Shown in pieces: positions 33,494-42,453 of a stretch of 64,000 nucleotides of DNA. Below the pieces are notes generated by a model. The model searched no databases, had not been told where the DNA came from, and worked only from the letters and a program-made list of their open reading frames with translations. Numbering within the stretch: the stretch's first letter is position 1; every line of letters starts with the position of its first letter. This DNA comes from Nonlabens ulvanivorans. Its GTDB lineage: Bacteria; Bacteroidota; Bacteroidia; Flavobacteriales; Flavobacteriaceae. The position numbers were made by a program, and so were the translations under genes. The stretch covers positions 62,001-126,000 of the forward strand of contig NZ_BBMK01000006.1 in assembly GCF_000755285.1 (NCBI RefSeq). Reading direction: 5' to 3'.

Positions 33494-34356
33494 TTTGGCT
33501 TGTTTTAAGTATTACCACATCTAGTTTTCTATACGTGATCTTCAAGTACTTTGAAGTATTTAAAATCAACACCTTACACGCTATTATCATTAATTATATT
33601 GTGGCTTGTATTACCGGTTTTGTTGCTTATGGTAGTGTACCAAATTTTGAGCAAATTATAAAAGCAGACTGGTTGTATTATGCCCTATTTTTAGGAGCTC
33701 TGTTTATCTTCATCTTCAATATTATGGCACTTACCAGTCAAAAAAATGGACTGTCGGTAGCTGCCGTCGCAGGTAAAATGTCACTGGTTATACCGGTTAT
33801 TGCAGGCATATGGCTCTATGACGAGTCTATTGGATGGATGAAGATTGCGGGAATTTTACTAGCGCTAGTCTCCGTTTACCTGACTTCTATAAAAACTAAG
33901 AATGGCATACAGCTAGATAAACGATTACTTATATTTCCGATTATATTATTCCTAGGCAGCGGTATAATAGACACCACACTTAAATATGCCGAAAAGATGC
34001 ATGTACCAGTTGGTGAAGAACCACTTTTTAGTGCGATGTGTTTTGCAATGGCATTTCTTATAGGAATAGTCGTATTAATCTATGAAACTACTCAAAGAAG
34101 ATTATTGACTTTGCGCAGTATAATTGGAGGAATTGCTTTAGGGATTCCGAATTACTTCTCTATCTACTTTATTATAAAAACTCTTAAAAATGGAATGGAA
34201 AGTAGTGTGGTATATCCTATCAATCATGTCGGGACTGTACTTTTCACCTCTTTGTTAGGTATTGTCTTATTCAAAGAAAAATTGATCCCTAAAAACTACG
34301 TGGGAATTGTTGTGGCTATCGTTGCTATTGTGATGATTGCTTTCGCGAAAGCGTAA
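33490..34356 (+). CDS. EamA/DMT superfamily transporter
   Basis: A 288-residue inner-membrane protein with about ten hydrophobic segments in two EamA-like halves, each ending in a conserved pattern (KIAGILLALVSVYL and NYVGIVVAIVAIVMI). The substrate is unknown. It overlaps ribD by 4 bp, so a link to flavin or a precursor is possible but unproven. The last codons are formed by the dispersed palindrome (IAFAKA then stop), followed at once by a terminator. Confidence 0.85.
   Translation: MIWLVLSITTSSFLYVIFKYFEVFKINTLHAIIINYIVACITGFVAYGSVPNFEQIIKADWLYYALFLGALFIFIFNIMALTSQKNGLSVAAVAGKMSLVIPVIAGIWLYDESIGWMKIAGILLALVSVYLTSIKTKNGIQLDKRLLIFPIILFLGSGIIDTTLKYAEKMHVPVGEEPLFSAMCFAMAFLIGIVVLIYETTQRRLLTLRSIIGGIALGIPNYFSIYFIIKTLKNGMESSVVYPINHVGTVLFTSLLGIVLFKEKLIPKNYVGIVVAIVAIVMIAFAKA
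34338..34353. repeat. Dispersed palindrome copy 10 at a gene end
   Basis: TGCTTTCGCGAAAGCG (first base differs) forms the last codons of the DMT transporter, read as IAFAKA, with the stop codon directly after. Confidence 0.9.
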
Positions 34357-34359
34357 AAA

Positions 34360-34383
34360 AAGCTTCCCTGTTAAGAGAAGCTT
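34360..34383. terminator. Bidirectional terminator between the DMT transporter and lipocalin-like gene
   Basis: Stem AAGCTTC / GAAGCTT with a 10-base loop. An A run precedes it and T residues follow, so it can serve both convergent genes. Confidence 0.75.
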
Positions 34384-34407
34384 TTGGAATAATAAATATT
34401 GTATTAC

Positions 34408-34971
34408 TTACTGTCTTTCAAAATCTGCAAACCCATCAATAAGAATTTCTATGGAAGCGCCTCCAGCGGTTTGCGTAGATAACCCATTAATATCAATTGA
34501 TAAATCTGTAGTATTTAAAGTGGTAATAGTTAGTGTTGTAGTATCATCAAAAGGTGTCACATTACTAGGTGATGCGCTATTGAATCTTAATATGTCACCT
34601 GTAACGGTATAAGTTCCTAAATCGTTAAAAGTATTTGTTTGATTACCTTGAGAGACACCTTGATTAAACACTTCAAACTCTAGGTCACCGGTTATAGCGT
34701 ATGTCCCATCTACATTGAAGGTCATTATAGCATTTGAACTTACATATTCTACCGATGCTGTTATTGATACTGGTGTCCCAGAAACAGTAGTTGTCGTTGT
34801 AGTATTGGTTTCTACATCTGTATATAACCAGTTACCGACTATTAATGTAGCATCTACACTACCGCCGCCACCTGTTCCACCTGCAACAGGATTTAATCCT
34901 GGATCAAGAGCCTCAGTATCACAACTTGTTAAGGCTATAATTGAAATTAAGATGGTAAATAACTTTTTCAT
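34408..34971 (-). CDS. Lipocalin-like lipoprotein
   Basis: A 187-residue lipoprotein with signal MKKLFTILISIIALTSCD and a Gly-rich linker. A lipocalin-like beta domain follows (LIVGNWLYTDVE at its start, IMTFNVDGTYAITGD, YTVTGDILRF). Such small outer-membrane lipoproteins are common in Flavobacteria; ligands are not known. It is convergent with the DMT transporter and divergent from the YigZ gene. Confidence 0.75.
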   Translation of the reverse strand: MKKLFTILISIIALTSCDTEALDPGLNPVAGGTGGGGSVDATLIVGNWLYTDVETNTTTTTTVSGTPVSITASVEYVSSNAIMTFNVDGTYAITGDLEFEVFNQGVSQGNQTNTFNDLGTYTVTGDILRFNSASPSNVTPFDDTTTLTITTLNTTDLSIDINGLSTQTAGGASIEILIDGFADFERQ

Positions 34972-35056
34972 TTTTTGATTTTTGGGTTACATTGCAAATG
35001 AAATAGATTATCACGTTAAAACTAACATTCAACTATCCTTTACCATAACTTTAACA

Positions 35057-35662
35057 TTGGCAGATTCTTACAAAACCATTATCAAACCAACTGACGAAAT
35101 CCTTTTTAAGGAAAGAGGCAGCAAATTTTATGGATATGCATTCCCTTTAAAAAGTGACGAAGAAGTGAATGATCTTATCGCTCCATTGCGCAATAGACAT
35201 CCTAAAGCTGGACATCATTGTTATGCATGGAAACTAGGTGCCGATGATCACAATTATAGAGCAAATGATGATGGAGAACCTAGTCATAGTGCAGGTGACC
35301 CTATATTAGGGCAAATCAACTCTTATGAATTGAGCGACATATTAGTGGTGGTTTCAAGAATCTTTGGAGGTACAAAGCTAGGTGTAGGCGGATTGATTAG
35401 TGCATACCGAGATACAGCAAAATTAGCTCTAGAAACTGCAGATGTAAGATTACGTACCATTACAGCGGCTATAGAAATTAGTTTTGAATATCCACAAATG
35501 AGTCAAGTCATGCGATTTATAGACGATGGTAAATACAGCATAATCTCTCAAAATCTAACGGCAAGTTGTATCATAACTATTGCGGTACCTATGTCACAAC
35601 AAGAACATATAACTGCTGTAATCAATAAAATGTATCCTATTAAAGCAAAAGCAATGGATTAA
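35057..35662 (+). CDS. YigZ/IMPACT family protein, probable TTG start
   Basis: A 202-residue cytoplasmic protein with the UPF0029/IMPACT domain (GSKFYGYAFPL, HHCYAWKLG, NDDGEPSHSAGDPILGQI, FGGTKLGVGGLISAY) and a C-terminal YigZ domain. Family links are to translation control, but its bacterial role is unclear. No in-frame ATG precedes the conserved region. TTG at 35057 gives the usual start M-x-D-S/T-Y-K-T; a TTG at 34982 would add 25 atypical residues. The stop overlaps the convergent PNPOx-like gene by 4 bp. Confidence 0.85.
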   Translation: MADSYKTIIKPTDEILFKERGSKFYGYAFPLKSDEEVNDLIAPLRNRHPKAGHHCYAWKLGADDHNYRANDDGEPSHSAGDPILGQINSYELSDILVVVSRIFGGTKLGVGGLISAYRDTAKLALETADVRLRTITAAIEISFEYPQMSQVMRFIDDGKYSIISQNLTASCIITIAVPMSQQEHITAVINKMYPIKAKAMD

Positions 35663-36204
35663 GGCACCATCCATTGACCTTCCCAATTATTTTCTCTTTC
35701 AAATAATGCTCTTAAATGATTTGGACGTTTAAGTTGTAGCACTTCCCATTGATCGGGAACAAATTGTAAAGGAAGAAAATGATTTTCATTGCGTACTGTA
35801 TAATTGACATTATCCGGATTAGATATAGAAGTTCCAGGTATGGAACAAGTCGTGTAATCTTTCATAGCTTTTTCACCAACCATTTGAAATAATCTTTTAA
35901 TTTCACTGGGATCGTCTATAGGATATAAATTACCATTAAGTTTAAGTTGCAACATTTTTTTAGGATGATAAGCAAGTAAGCAGGCTTGAGAGTTATTTGC
36001 TAATTGATGTACTTTACTAGTACGGGAATCTGTGAAAATGATACAATCGAGATTATCGTGAATTTCCCTAAGGACTATAGTGCGCGATTGAGGCATATCC
36101 TTTTCATCGACTGTTGATAAGGTTAAGTATTTAAATGGATGATTGCGTTTTATAAGAGCGCTTTTAAATTCGGCTTTCACTTCTTTAAAAAAATTATCTA
36201 ACAT
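35659..36204 (-). CDS. Pyridoxamine 5'-phosphate oxidase-like flavin-binding protein
   Basis: A 181-residue split-barrel FMN-binding fold. Recognisable parts are PFKYLTLSTVDEKDMPQSRTIVLRE, IIFTDSRTSKVHQL and ACLLAYHPKKMLQLKLNG, with a C-terminal NHFLPLQFVPDQWEVLQL. It resembles the Alr4036/PNPOx-like group rather than PdxH itself. The substrate is unknown. Confidence 0.8.
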   Translation of the reverse strand: MLDNFFKEVKAEFKSALIKRNHPFKYLTLSTVDEKDMPQSRTIVLREIHDNLDCIIFTDSRTSKVHQLANNSQACLLAYHPKKMLQLKLNGNLYPIDDPSEIKRLFQMVGEKAMKDYTTCSIPGTSISNPDNVNYTVRNENHFLPLQFVPDQWEVLQLKRPNHLRALFERENNWEGQWMVP

Positions 36205-36251
36205 ATCAATAGCATATATTGTAACGAATAATGAATCTTCTTTTTTTAATA

Positions 36252-36668
36252 CTAATCTTTATCATTAAACAATAATTTACACGCTTCTAAAAAATCTGGA
36301 AGAGGTTTCATAGGTCTAAAATTAGCGGCATTTGTAAATACTAAAGTTAAATCTGCGGTAGCACAAATCACACCTTGTTGATTAACAATTTCATACCCAA
36401 ATTCCACTCTAGTTGTAGGAGGTTTCTTAAGGGTAGTTTTGACGGTAATTTCCTCTCCAAACTTCATCGGACTTTTATACTTAATATCGATTTGATACAC
36501 CGGTAAAAGGACTTTATTTTCTTCCATTAGTTTATAAGAGAACCCTAGAGTATCTAGCCAATCAAGTCTTGCTTGCTCCATGTAAATCAAATAGTTAGAA
36601 TGATGAATAATTCCCATTTGATCTGATTCTGCATATCTGGTAGTAATTTTTGTAAGTGTACTCTTCAT
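36252..36668 (-). CDS. Acyl-CoA thioesterase, YbgC/4HBT type
   Basis: A 138-residue hot-dog-fold thioesterase. The catalytic-region motif YAESDQMGIIHHSNYLIYMEQARLDWL matches the 4-hydroxybenzoyl-CoA thioesterase family, with the active Asp in SDQMG. It is divergent from dnaA, an arrangement often seen in Flavobacteria. Confidence 0.9.
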   Translation of the reverse strand: MKSTLTKITTRYAESDQMGIIHHSNYLIYMEQARLDWLDTLGFSYKLMEENKVLLPVYQIDIKYKSPMKFGEEITVKTTLKKPPTTRVEFGYEIVNQQGVICATADLTLVFTNAANFRPMKPLPDFLEACKLLFNDKD

Positions 36669-36774
36669 TCTACTAATTAATTTTTTGTATATTAAGTGAG
36701 TTGAAAAAATGATGATTTACTTGCAACAATATTTTAGATAAATCAAACACTTTTCTAGTTTTTTTTAAGGTTTT

Positions 36775-36783
36775 TTATTCACA
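36775..36783 (+). promoter_or_regulatory. Candidate DnaA box upstream of dnaA
   Basis: TTATTCACA fits TTATNCACA and lies 88 bp before the dnaA start, in the 200-bp AT-rich gap shared with the divergent thioesterase gene. One box alone could serve autoregulation. I saw no cluster that would prove oriC. Confidence 0.45.
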
Positions 36784-36871
36784 TATTTGTCATCGATTAG
36801 AAAGAAGCATTTTGTCCTCATTTTCCACTTTTTTAATCCCACAATCTTAATCTTTAAAAGTAATTTATTTT

Positions 36872-38301
36872 ATGGCATCGACGGCAGCATCGGTATGGGA
36901 AAATTGCCTACTATTTATAAAAGATAATATAAATCCTCAAGCCTACAAAACCTGGTTTGAACCTATTAAACCTGTAAAATTAACAGAGACTGCATTAAGT
37001 ATACAGTTCCTAGTCGTTTTTTTTATGAATGGTTAGAAGAACATTATATTAAGTTATTAAAAACAGCTCTTACACGTGAGCTAGGTGAAGGCGCTAAATT
37101 AATTTATGCGATTAAAATGGAAAATACCTTAAAAGGTATGGAACCATTTACTGAAAAGATACCAAGTAGTAATCGCTCTATACAGTCTTCCCAATCTGTA
37201 GACGCACCAGTAAGAAGTAAAAGTCCCGAATTAAAAAATCCATTTATTATTCCTGGAATAAGAAATGTAAAAATAGAATCTCAATTAAATCCATCATACA
37301 ATTTTGATAGTTTCCTAGAAGGTGACTCCAACAGGCTTGCACGTAGTGCTGGTATGGCGGTTGCAAATAAACCTGGAGGTACCTCTTTTAACCCTTTACT
37401 TATTTTTGGTGGTGTAGGATTAGGTAAAACTCACCTTGCCCATGCAATAGGTGTAGGAATTAAAGAAAACTATCCAGATAAAACGGCTCTTTATATCAGT
37501 GCCGAAAAGTTCACACAACAATACATTGAATCTGTACGTAAGAATAATAGAAACGATTTCATACACTTCTATCAGATTGTAGATGTGCTTATCGTTGACG
37601 ACATACAGTTCTTTGCTGGTAAAGCAAGTACACAAGATGTATTCTTCCATATTTTCAACCATTTACATCAAAATGGTAAACAAGTTATTCTTACTAGTGA
37701 TAAGAAGCCTGTAGACATGCAGGATATTGAGCAACGTTTACTTTCTCGTTTTAAATGGGGGGGACTTAGCGCAGAACTTAATCATCCGGATTATGAAACT
37801 AGGGTTTCTATCATTAAGAATAAACTATATCGCGATGGCGTAGAAATGGATGATGATATTATACATTACCTAGCTGACAATATTAAAACTAACATACGTG
37901 AATTAGAAGGTGCTATTATTTCATTAATTGCTCATTCTTCTTTTAACCGTAAGGATATTACTATTGATCTTGCCCGTAAGATTGTAGAAAACTATGTTAA
38001 GAATACTAAACGTGAGATTTCTATAGATCAAATCCAGCAAGTTGTAAGTGATTATTTCCAGATGGATGTTGAAACGCTACAGTCTAAAACCCGTAAACGT
38101 CATATCGTTCAAGCAAGACAACTTGCCATGTACTTCTCTAAGAAAATGACCAAAGCTTCACTAGCTAGTATAGGTTCTCAAATAGGGAAACGTGATCACG
38201 CTACAGTACTTCACGCTTGTAAAACCGTAGATAATCTTGCTTCAACAGATAAGCAATTCAACAAATATGTTGAAGATTTGAGTAAAAAACTGACTAATTA
38301 A
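36872..38301 (+). CDS. dnaA: Chromosomal replication initiator DnaA (one apparent frameshift)
   Basis: Initiates chromosome replication; essential. About 476 residues after correction. Domain I begins MASTAASVWENCLLFIKDN. One base is missing near 37006; CAGGTT restores LSIQVPSRFFYEWLEEHY. The AAA+ core shows Walker A GGVGLGKTHLAHA, Walker B VLIVDDIQFF and the Arg-finger region RLLSRFKWG. Domain IV has the DnaA signature KRDHATVLHAC. Seven G at 37757-37763 encode KWGGLSAEL where relatives have KWGLSAEL. A phosphatase gene follows directly. The conserved downstream part alone would lack most of domain I. Confidence 0.95.
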
Positions 38302-38310
38302 AAACTAGTG

Positions 38311-38784
38311 ATGAGTAAGACGTCCATTTTAATGGTATGCTTGGGTAACATTTGCAGGTCTCCACTTGCCGAAGGTATCATGCGTTCAAAGCTCAACTTT
38401 ACTAAGTTTGATATTGATAGCGCTGGAACTAGTGGTAGTCATCGTGGACAAGCTCCAGATAAAAGATCCATAGCCGTTGCAAAGAAGAATGGACTAGACA
38501 TTTCTAGCCAGGCCAGTCGCAAATTAGTGGTTGAAGATTTAGTAAAATTTGACTACATATTTGTAATGGATAATTCTAACTACAGAGATGTTATAGCACT
38601 TGCACAAAACGATGAGCAACGTGCTAAAGTTCATAAAATAATGGATTGGGCTTTTCCAGATGAAGACCTCGATGTTCCTGATCCCTATTATGGAGGCGAA
38701 AGTGGATTTGAAAACGTGTACCGAATGCTAGATCATGTGAGTAACGTTATCGCTAAGAAGTTAGATTCTTTAACAAACCTCTAA
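38311..38784 (+). CDS. Low-molecular-weight protein tyrosine phosphatase
   Basis: A 157-residue cytoplasmic phosphatase. The P-loop is CLGNICRS (C-x5-R) near the N-terminus and the general-acid Asp is in VPDPYYGG. The ATG at 38311 is preferred over an adjacent GTG at 38308. It follows dnaA by 9 bp, as in many flavobacterial genomes. Its 3' end overlaps the convergent gene by 4 bp. Confidence 0.93.
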   Translation: MSKTSILMVCLGNICRSPLAEGIMRSKLNFTKFDIDSAGTSGSHRGQAPDKRSIAVAKKNGLDISSQASRKLVVEDLVKFDYIFVMDNSNYRDVIALAQNDEQRAKVHKIMDWAFPDEDLDVPDPYYGGESGFENVYRMLDHVSNVIAKKLDSLTNL

Positions 38785-39269
38785 GGAACAATATTTCGCA
38801 ATTGCGTTAAAAGATTTTGCATAGCTTCCTTAGCATCCTTTTCTCTTTGTGTTTTTTCTTGGATTCTTCTATTTTCAGTGATAACGCTTGGTGGTTTTAT
38901 TGGAATCATGAGTTGTCTTGGCATTTCAATATTTGAAGAAATTCCACATTCATTAACCTCAAATATTTTAGAATGATTTCCAAATAAAAGCCACGATCCA
39001 CCTCTATCTATATAAGGATAACATGATCTTAAATTTTTACCTAAAATTATTTGTCCAGACTTCAAATCTCCCTTGAAAACTTCACATACTTCAATAGTAA
39101 GTTTGTTTTTATCATTAGAAAACGATTTCACGTCACCAACAAATACTACCTCTGAATATTCAAATTCCATAGAAGCTGCTTTTTCCCAATGTTTTGGAGG
39201 CGGACAAGTACAATAATCTGATACAAAAGGCCAAACAAGAAATAACAGTATTAGTTTGTAATAATTCAT
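38781..39269 (-). CDS. Secreted Cys-containing protein, possibly NTR/TIMP-like
   Basis: 162 residues with a hydrophobic N-terminal signal (MNYYKLILLFLVWPFVSDYC), then CTCPPP and a beta-rich body (SEVVFVGDVKSF, IEVCEVFKGDLKSGQ). It ends in a charged helical tail (QEKTQREKDAKEAMQNL). The C-x-C start after the signal plus VFVG...V...FKG resembles netrin/TIMP-like domains found in bacterial secreted proteins. The match is by eye only. The function is unknown. Confidence 0.55.
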   Translation of the reverse strand: MNYYKLILLFLVWPFVSDYCTCPPPKHWEKAASMEFEYSEVVFVGDVKSFSNDKNKLTIEVCEVFKGDLKSGQIILGKNLRSCYPYIDRGGSWLLFGNHSKIFEVNECGISSNIEMPRQLMIPIKPPSVITENRRIQEKTQREKDAKEAMQNLLTQLRNIVP

Positions 39270-39289
39270 TCCTAGATAATTGCAAAAAT

Positions 39290-40338
39290 TTACTTCCTAA
39301 ACAAACGCTCTAACGTAGATCGCTTATCCACTTTTTTAGTATGCGTTTCTTCAAAAGAGTTGATGAAATAGACTTCTTTAGGTATTTCATATTTATCTAA
39401 TGCCGTAAAAGCCTGTTGTACATCAGACTCCTTACCTTCTACTATCAAGATGACTTTTTCACCTAGATCTTCATCATTCATTCCAGTGATAAAAAAGCGT
39501 TGAGCGATGTGCGCTGCCATCTTTTGCTCCACCATATCTGGATGAATTTTTATTCCGCCAGTATTGATGACATCATCAATACGGCTCGTATTTTAAATCT
39601 ATGCTCGTCAATCAATTCAACAATATCGTTAGTACCCAAATCATTAGTTCCTAACGACGGTGCATTAATTACTAAACAATCCCTTTTATCTTTTGAAAAA
39701 CTAATATCACCTACTGCGGTATATTCGTTCTCAAATTTTGGATACAACTGTTTAATCGCTACATGTGAAGCTGTTTCTGTCATTCCATAAGAATGGTAAG
39801 CCTTAGTATGTTTGTGTTGTAAGTCCTCAATAAGCTGAGCTCTTATCGCGGCTCCACCTATTAAAACCATTTTTGTTTTATGGATATTTTTTAATGATTT
39901 TGTCACCTGCATAGGTGTCATAGCCGTAAAATCATAACGCTTCTCTGCCTTTTTTAAAGGATTTGAACTAGGCTTTACTAAGTCTATTTCCCATCCTAGC
40001 ATTAATGCACGAACCATCATCATTTTGCCAGCTATATAGCTTAATGGCAAACAACATAAAGCCTCTGTTCCTGGACCTAGATCAAAATGTTCACCAGTCA
40101 TTATTGCACTATTAATCATGTGCTGTTTGTTCAACTTATATTGTCTAGGTGAACCTGTAGAACCACTCGTAAAAACAGTCATTACATCAAAATCATCAAG
40201 CCAATTTAGTAAAAAATCGCCTACTTCTTTCTCCCATTCCGTGCCTTCTTTTACATAAGAATAAGCGACAATCATGACTCCTTGATGATCAAGATGACGA
40301 CCATTGAGCTTAAACGTTGGATGTATTTTAGGAATCAT
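39290..40338 (-). CDS. menE: O-succinylbenzoate-CoA ligase-type AMP-binding enzyme (one apparent frameshift)
   Basis: Activates o-succinylbenzoate with CoA in menaquinone synthesis. About 349 residues after correction, the short form common in Flavobacteria. The AMP-binding loop is TSGSTGSPRQYKL, the adenylate motif YGMTETASHVA, and the hinge region FKIRGRIDDVINTGGIKIHP. One G is missing near 39585 (CGAGGCCGT restores RGRIDD). It abuts the CPBP protease gene (0 bp gap) and shares a strand with menC. Confidence 0.9.
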
Positions 40339-41276
40339 TTATGATGCGTTTAAATTATCAAATTCTTCTTTAGAAAGCACTTTACCAAAAAGCTTTTCTT
40401 TCCAATTAGACCATTTATAAATCTTAGCTAAAATCAACAAAATTATTGGATAACCTATAACTATAGGTAACATATCTGCAAGACCAAAACTAGGTTGTGA
40501 AACATCTAAGAAAACAGAGTCTGTTTGTATAGCCGTCCAGGTTGATGTAACCATAAGTGCGCCAAGAATATTATTTGCAGCATGAAAACCTAAGGCAAGC
40601 TCAAGGCCTTCATCCATTAATGTCATGGCACCTAGTAATAAACCTGTACCTATATAAAACACCATTACTTCCATCCCTAATTTTTCTACCTCTGGATTTG
40701 CGGCATGCATAACACCAAATAGTACAGAACTAAGTATAAATGGAACCCATCTCGTTTTAGTTAGTATCCCTAGACCTTGTAAAAGCTGACCACGAAATAA
40801 ATACTCTTCAAAACTAGTTTGAAAAGGAAATAGTAAAAAAGAAACAATTACTAACGGTATAAACTGTGACCAATTTAAATTATATTCAAAATTCTCTGGT
40901 GCGCTATAAACACTCAATGAAACGGTAACTATAGAGATTACAGCCCAAAAAACAAACATGAAACCGATTCGTTTCCAATCTATTTTTTTTCTACTAGTTG
41001 TTAATGAAGTAATCGATTGTTGATGTATATATTTAACCCAGACAAATATGGACGCTAGACCAACCACAAATACTAGTAAATTTACAATCAGAAAAGGCAT
41101 TTCCCCCCCATCATCTCTATCATTTGCGCCATTATCTCTTCTACAGATTGACCTTGTTCTTCTACTAGCATTTGAGTAGAAAAGTAATTAAAAACCATGA
41201 ATAGCATGAAGCCTACGGGAATTAAAAAGAAATTCCACACTCCTAGATTACCTTTATATCCTTGTTCTATATACAT
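40339..41276 (-). CDS. CPBP family intramembrane glutamic protease (one apparent frameshift)
   Basis: A multi-pass membrane protein, about 311 residues after correction, with the CAAX/Abi family motifs EEYLFRGQLLQGL (EExxxR), VLFGVMHAANP and FHAANNILGAL. The N-terminal segment from 41276 (MYIEQGYKG..., one membrane helix) must join MPFLIVNLLVF. Seven C at 41103-41109 break the frame; five restore IEMMGEMPF. It lies 2 bp after menC and abuts menE. Why a protease sits inside the men cluster is unknown. Confidence 0.85.
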
Positions 41277-41278
41277 TC

Positions 41279-42322
41279 TTATAAATTTAAACTCTTAGTA
41301 TCCCATATTGAGATATCGTTACATTTTAAAGTGCCATTTTTTATTTCTAATGGCGCCTCAATATTATTAGTATATAAACCGCCGGTCCCTAATCCTTGTG
41401 GCATCATATTTCCTAGCGTGTAGGTAAATTGAGCAATTGCATTAAGACCTACATTAGACTCTAGTGCACTAGTCATCCACCAGCCAGCATTATTATTTCC
41501 TGCAATATTAATCCATTCTCTACAGCTTTGAAAACCACCAACTAACGCTGGTTTTAAAATAATGTATTGTGGCTTAATGGTTTCTAGGCAGCGTTGTTTT
41601 TCTTCAACATCATAAAGCCCGATAAGTTCTTCGTCTAGTGCTATGTCTATGGGTGATTTTTCACAAAGCGCAGCCATCTCCTGCCATTGTCCTTGTTGAA
41701 TAGGTTGCTCTATGCTATGTACTTTGTATTTAGCAAGCGCATCTAATTTACTCATGGCATTTTGAGAAGTAAAGGCTCCATTGGCATCTACTCTTATGGT
41801 TATTTCGCTTTCGCGAAAGCGAGACCTTACAGCATCTAGCAATTCTAATTCTTTCTGAAAGTCTATGGCGCCTATCTTAAACTTTATACAATCAAAACCG
41901 TTAGTTAGCTTTTCCTCAAGTTCCCGTAACATAAAGTCCTGATCGCCCATCCATACCAATCCATTAATATTGATGGTATCCATACCTTCTGTAAATAAAG
42001 ATGGGAAAAGTGTGAAAACATCAGATGATTGCAGGGATTTAATGGCCATTTCATAACCAAACAGAATAGAAGGCCATTCCTTTAACGCTACACATATATC
42101 AGAAGGTTTTAAATGAATATGATCACATAACCATTGTAATTTATCTTCATATCCTGGTCGATCATCTATAGATAATCCTTTAAATAAATTACATTCTCCG
42201 ATACCTTTTTTATCGCCATTGGAAAGGTATAGAAAATAGGTTTCTTTAATACGTAAAACACCTCGAGAAGTGCCGGCTGGACGCCTAAATTCTAATGTGT
42301 ATTTTTTAAATTGAGCTTGCAT
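41279..42322 (-). CDS. menC: O-succinylbenzoate synthase
   Basis: An enolase-superfamily dehydratase of menaquinone synthesis, 347 residues. Seen in order: capping domain, catalytic KFKIGA (K-x-K), metal-ligand strands RVDANGAF, SIEQP and ALDEELIG, and the second catalytic Lys in ILKPALVGG. A dispersed palindrome between the K-x-K and RVDANG strands is read as SRFRESE. It is the first gene of the menC-CPBP-menE unit. Confidence 0.93.
   Translation of the reverse strand: MQAQFKKYTLEFRRPAGTSRGVLRIKETYFLYLSNGDKKGIGECNLFKGLSIDDRPGYEDKLQWLCDHIHLKPSDICVALKEWPSILFGYEMAIKSLQSSDVFTLFPSLFTEGMDTININGLVWMGDQDFMLRELEEKLTNGFDCIKFKIGAIDFQKELELLDAVRSRFRESEITIRVDANGAFTSQNAMSKLDALAKYKVHSIEQPIQQGQWQEMAALCEKSPIDIALDEELIGLYDVEEKQRCLETIKPQYIILKPALVGGFQSCREWINIAGNNNAGWWMTSALESNVGLNAIAQFTYTLGNMMPQGLGTGGLYTNNIEAPLEIKNGTLKCNDISIWDTKSLNL
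41806..41821. repeat. Dispersed palindrome copy 11 (second frame)
   Basis: Perfect 16-mer in menC, read as R-F-R-E-S. Confidence 0.9.
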
Positions 42323-42453
42323 TCACGCAATATAATCATCCTAATAGTGACATCCATATGGCTTTAATAAATTTTTACACTGTGTTTTTATACCTTCAAT
42401 CACGCAACCTATTAAGTTATATGGCATCTATTTGATAACCAATCAAACAAGCC

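Noticed and set aside
34337-34978. Plus-strand frames across the lipocalin-like gene
   Set aside because: Valine-rich antisense readings of Thr-rich coding sequence; the minus frame has a lipoprotein signal and domain pattern.
36669-36871. Firm oriC call
   Set aside because: Only one DnaA-box match was found by eye and skew was not computed.
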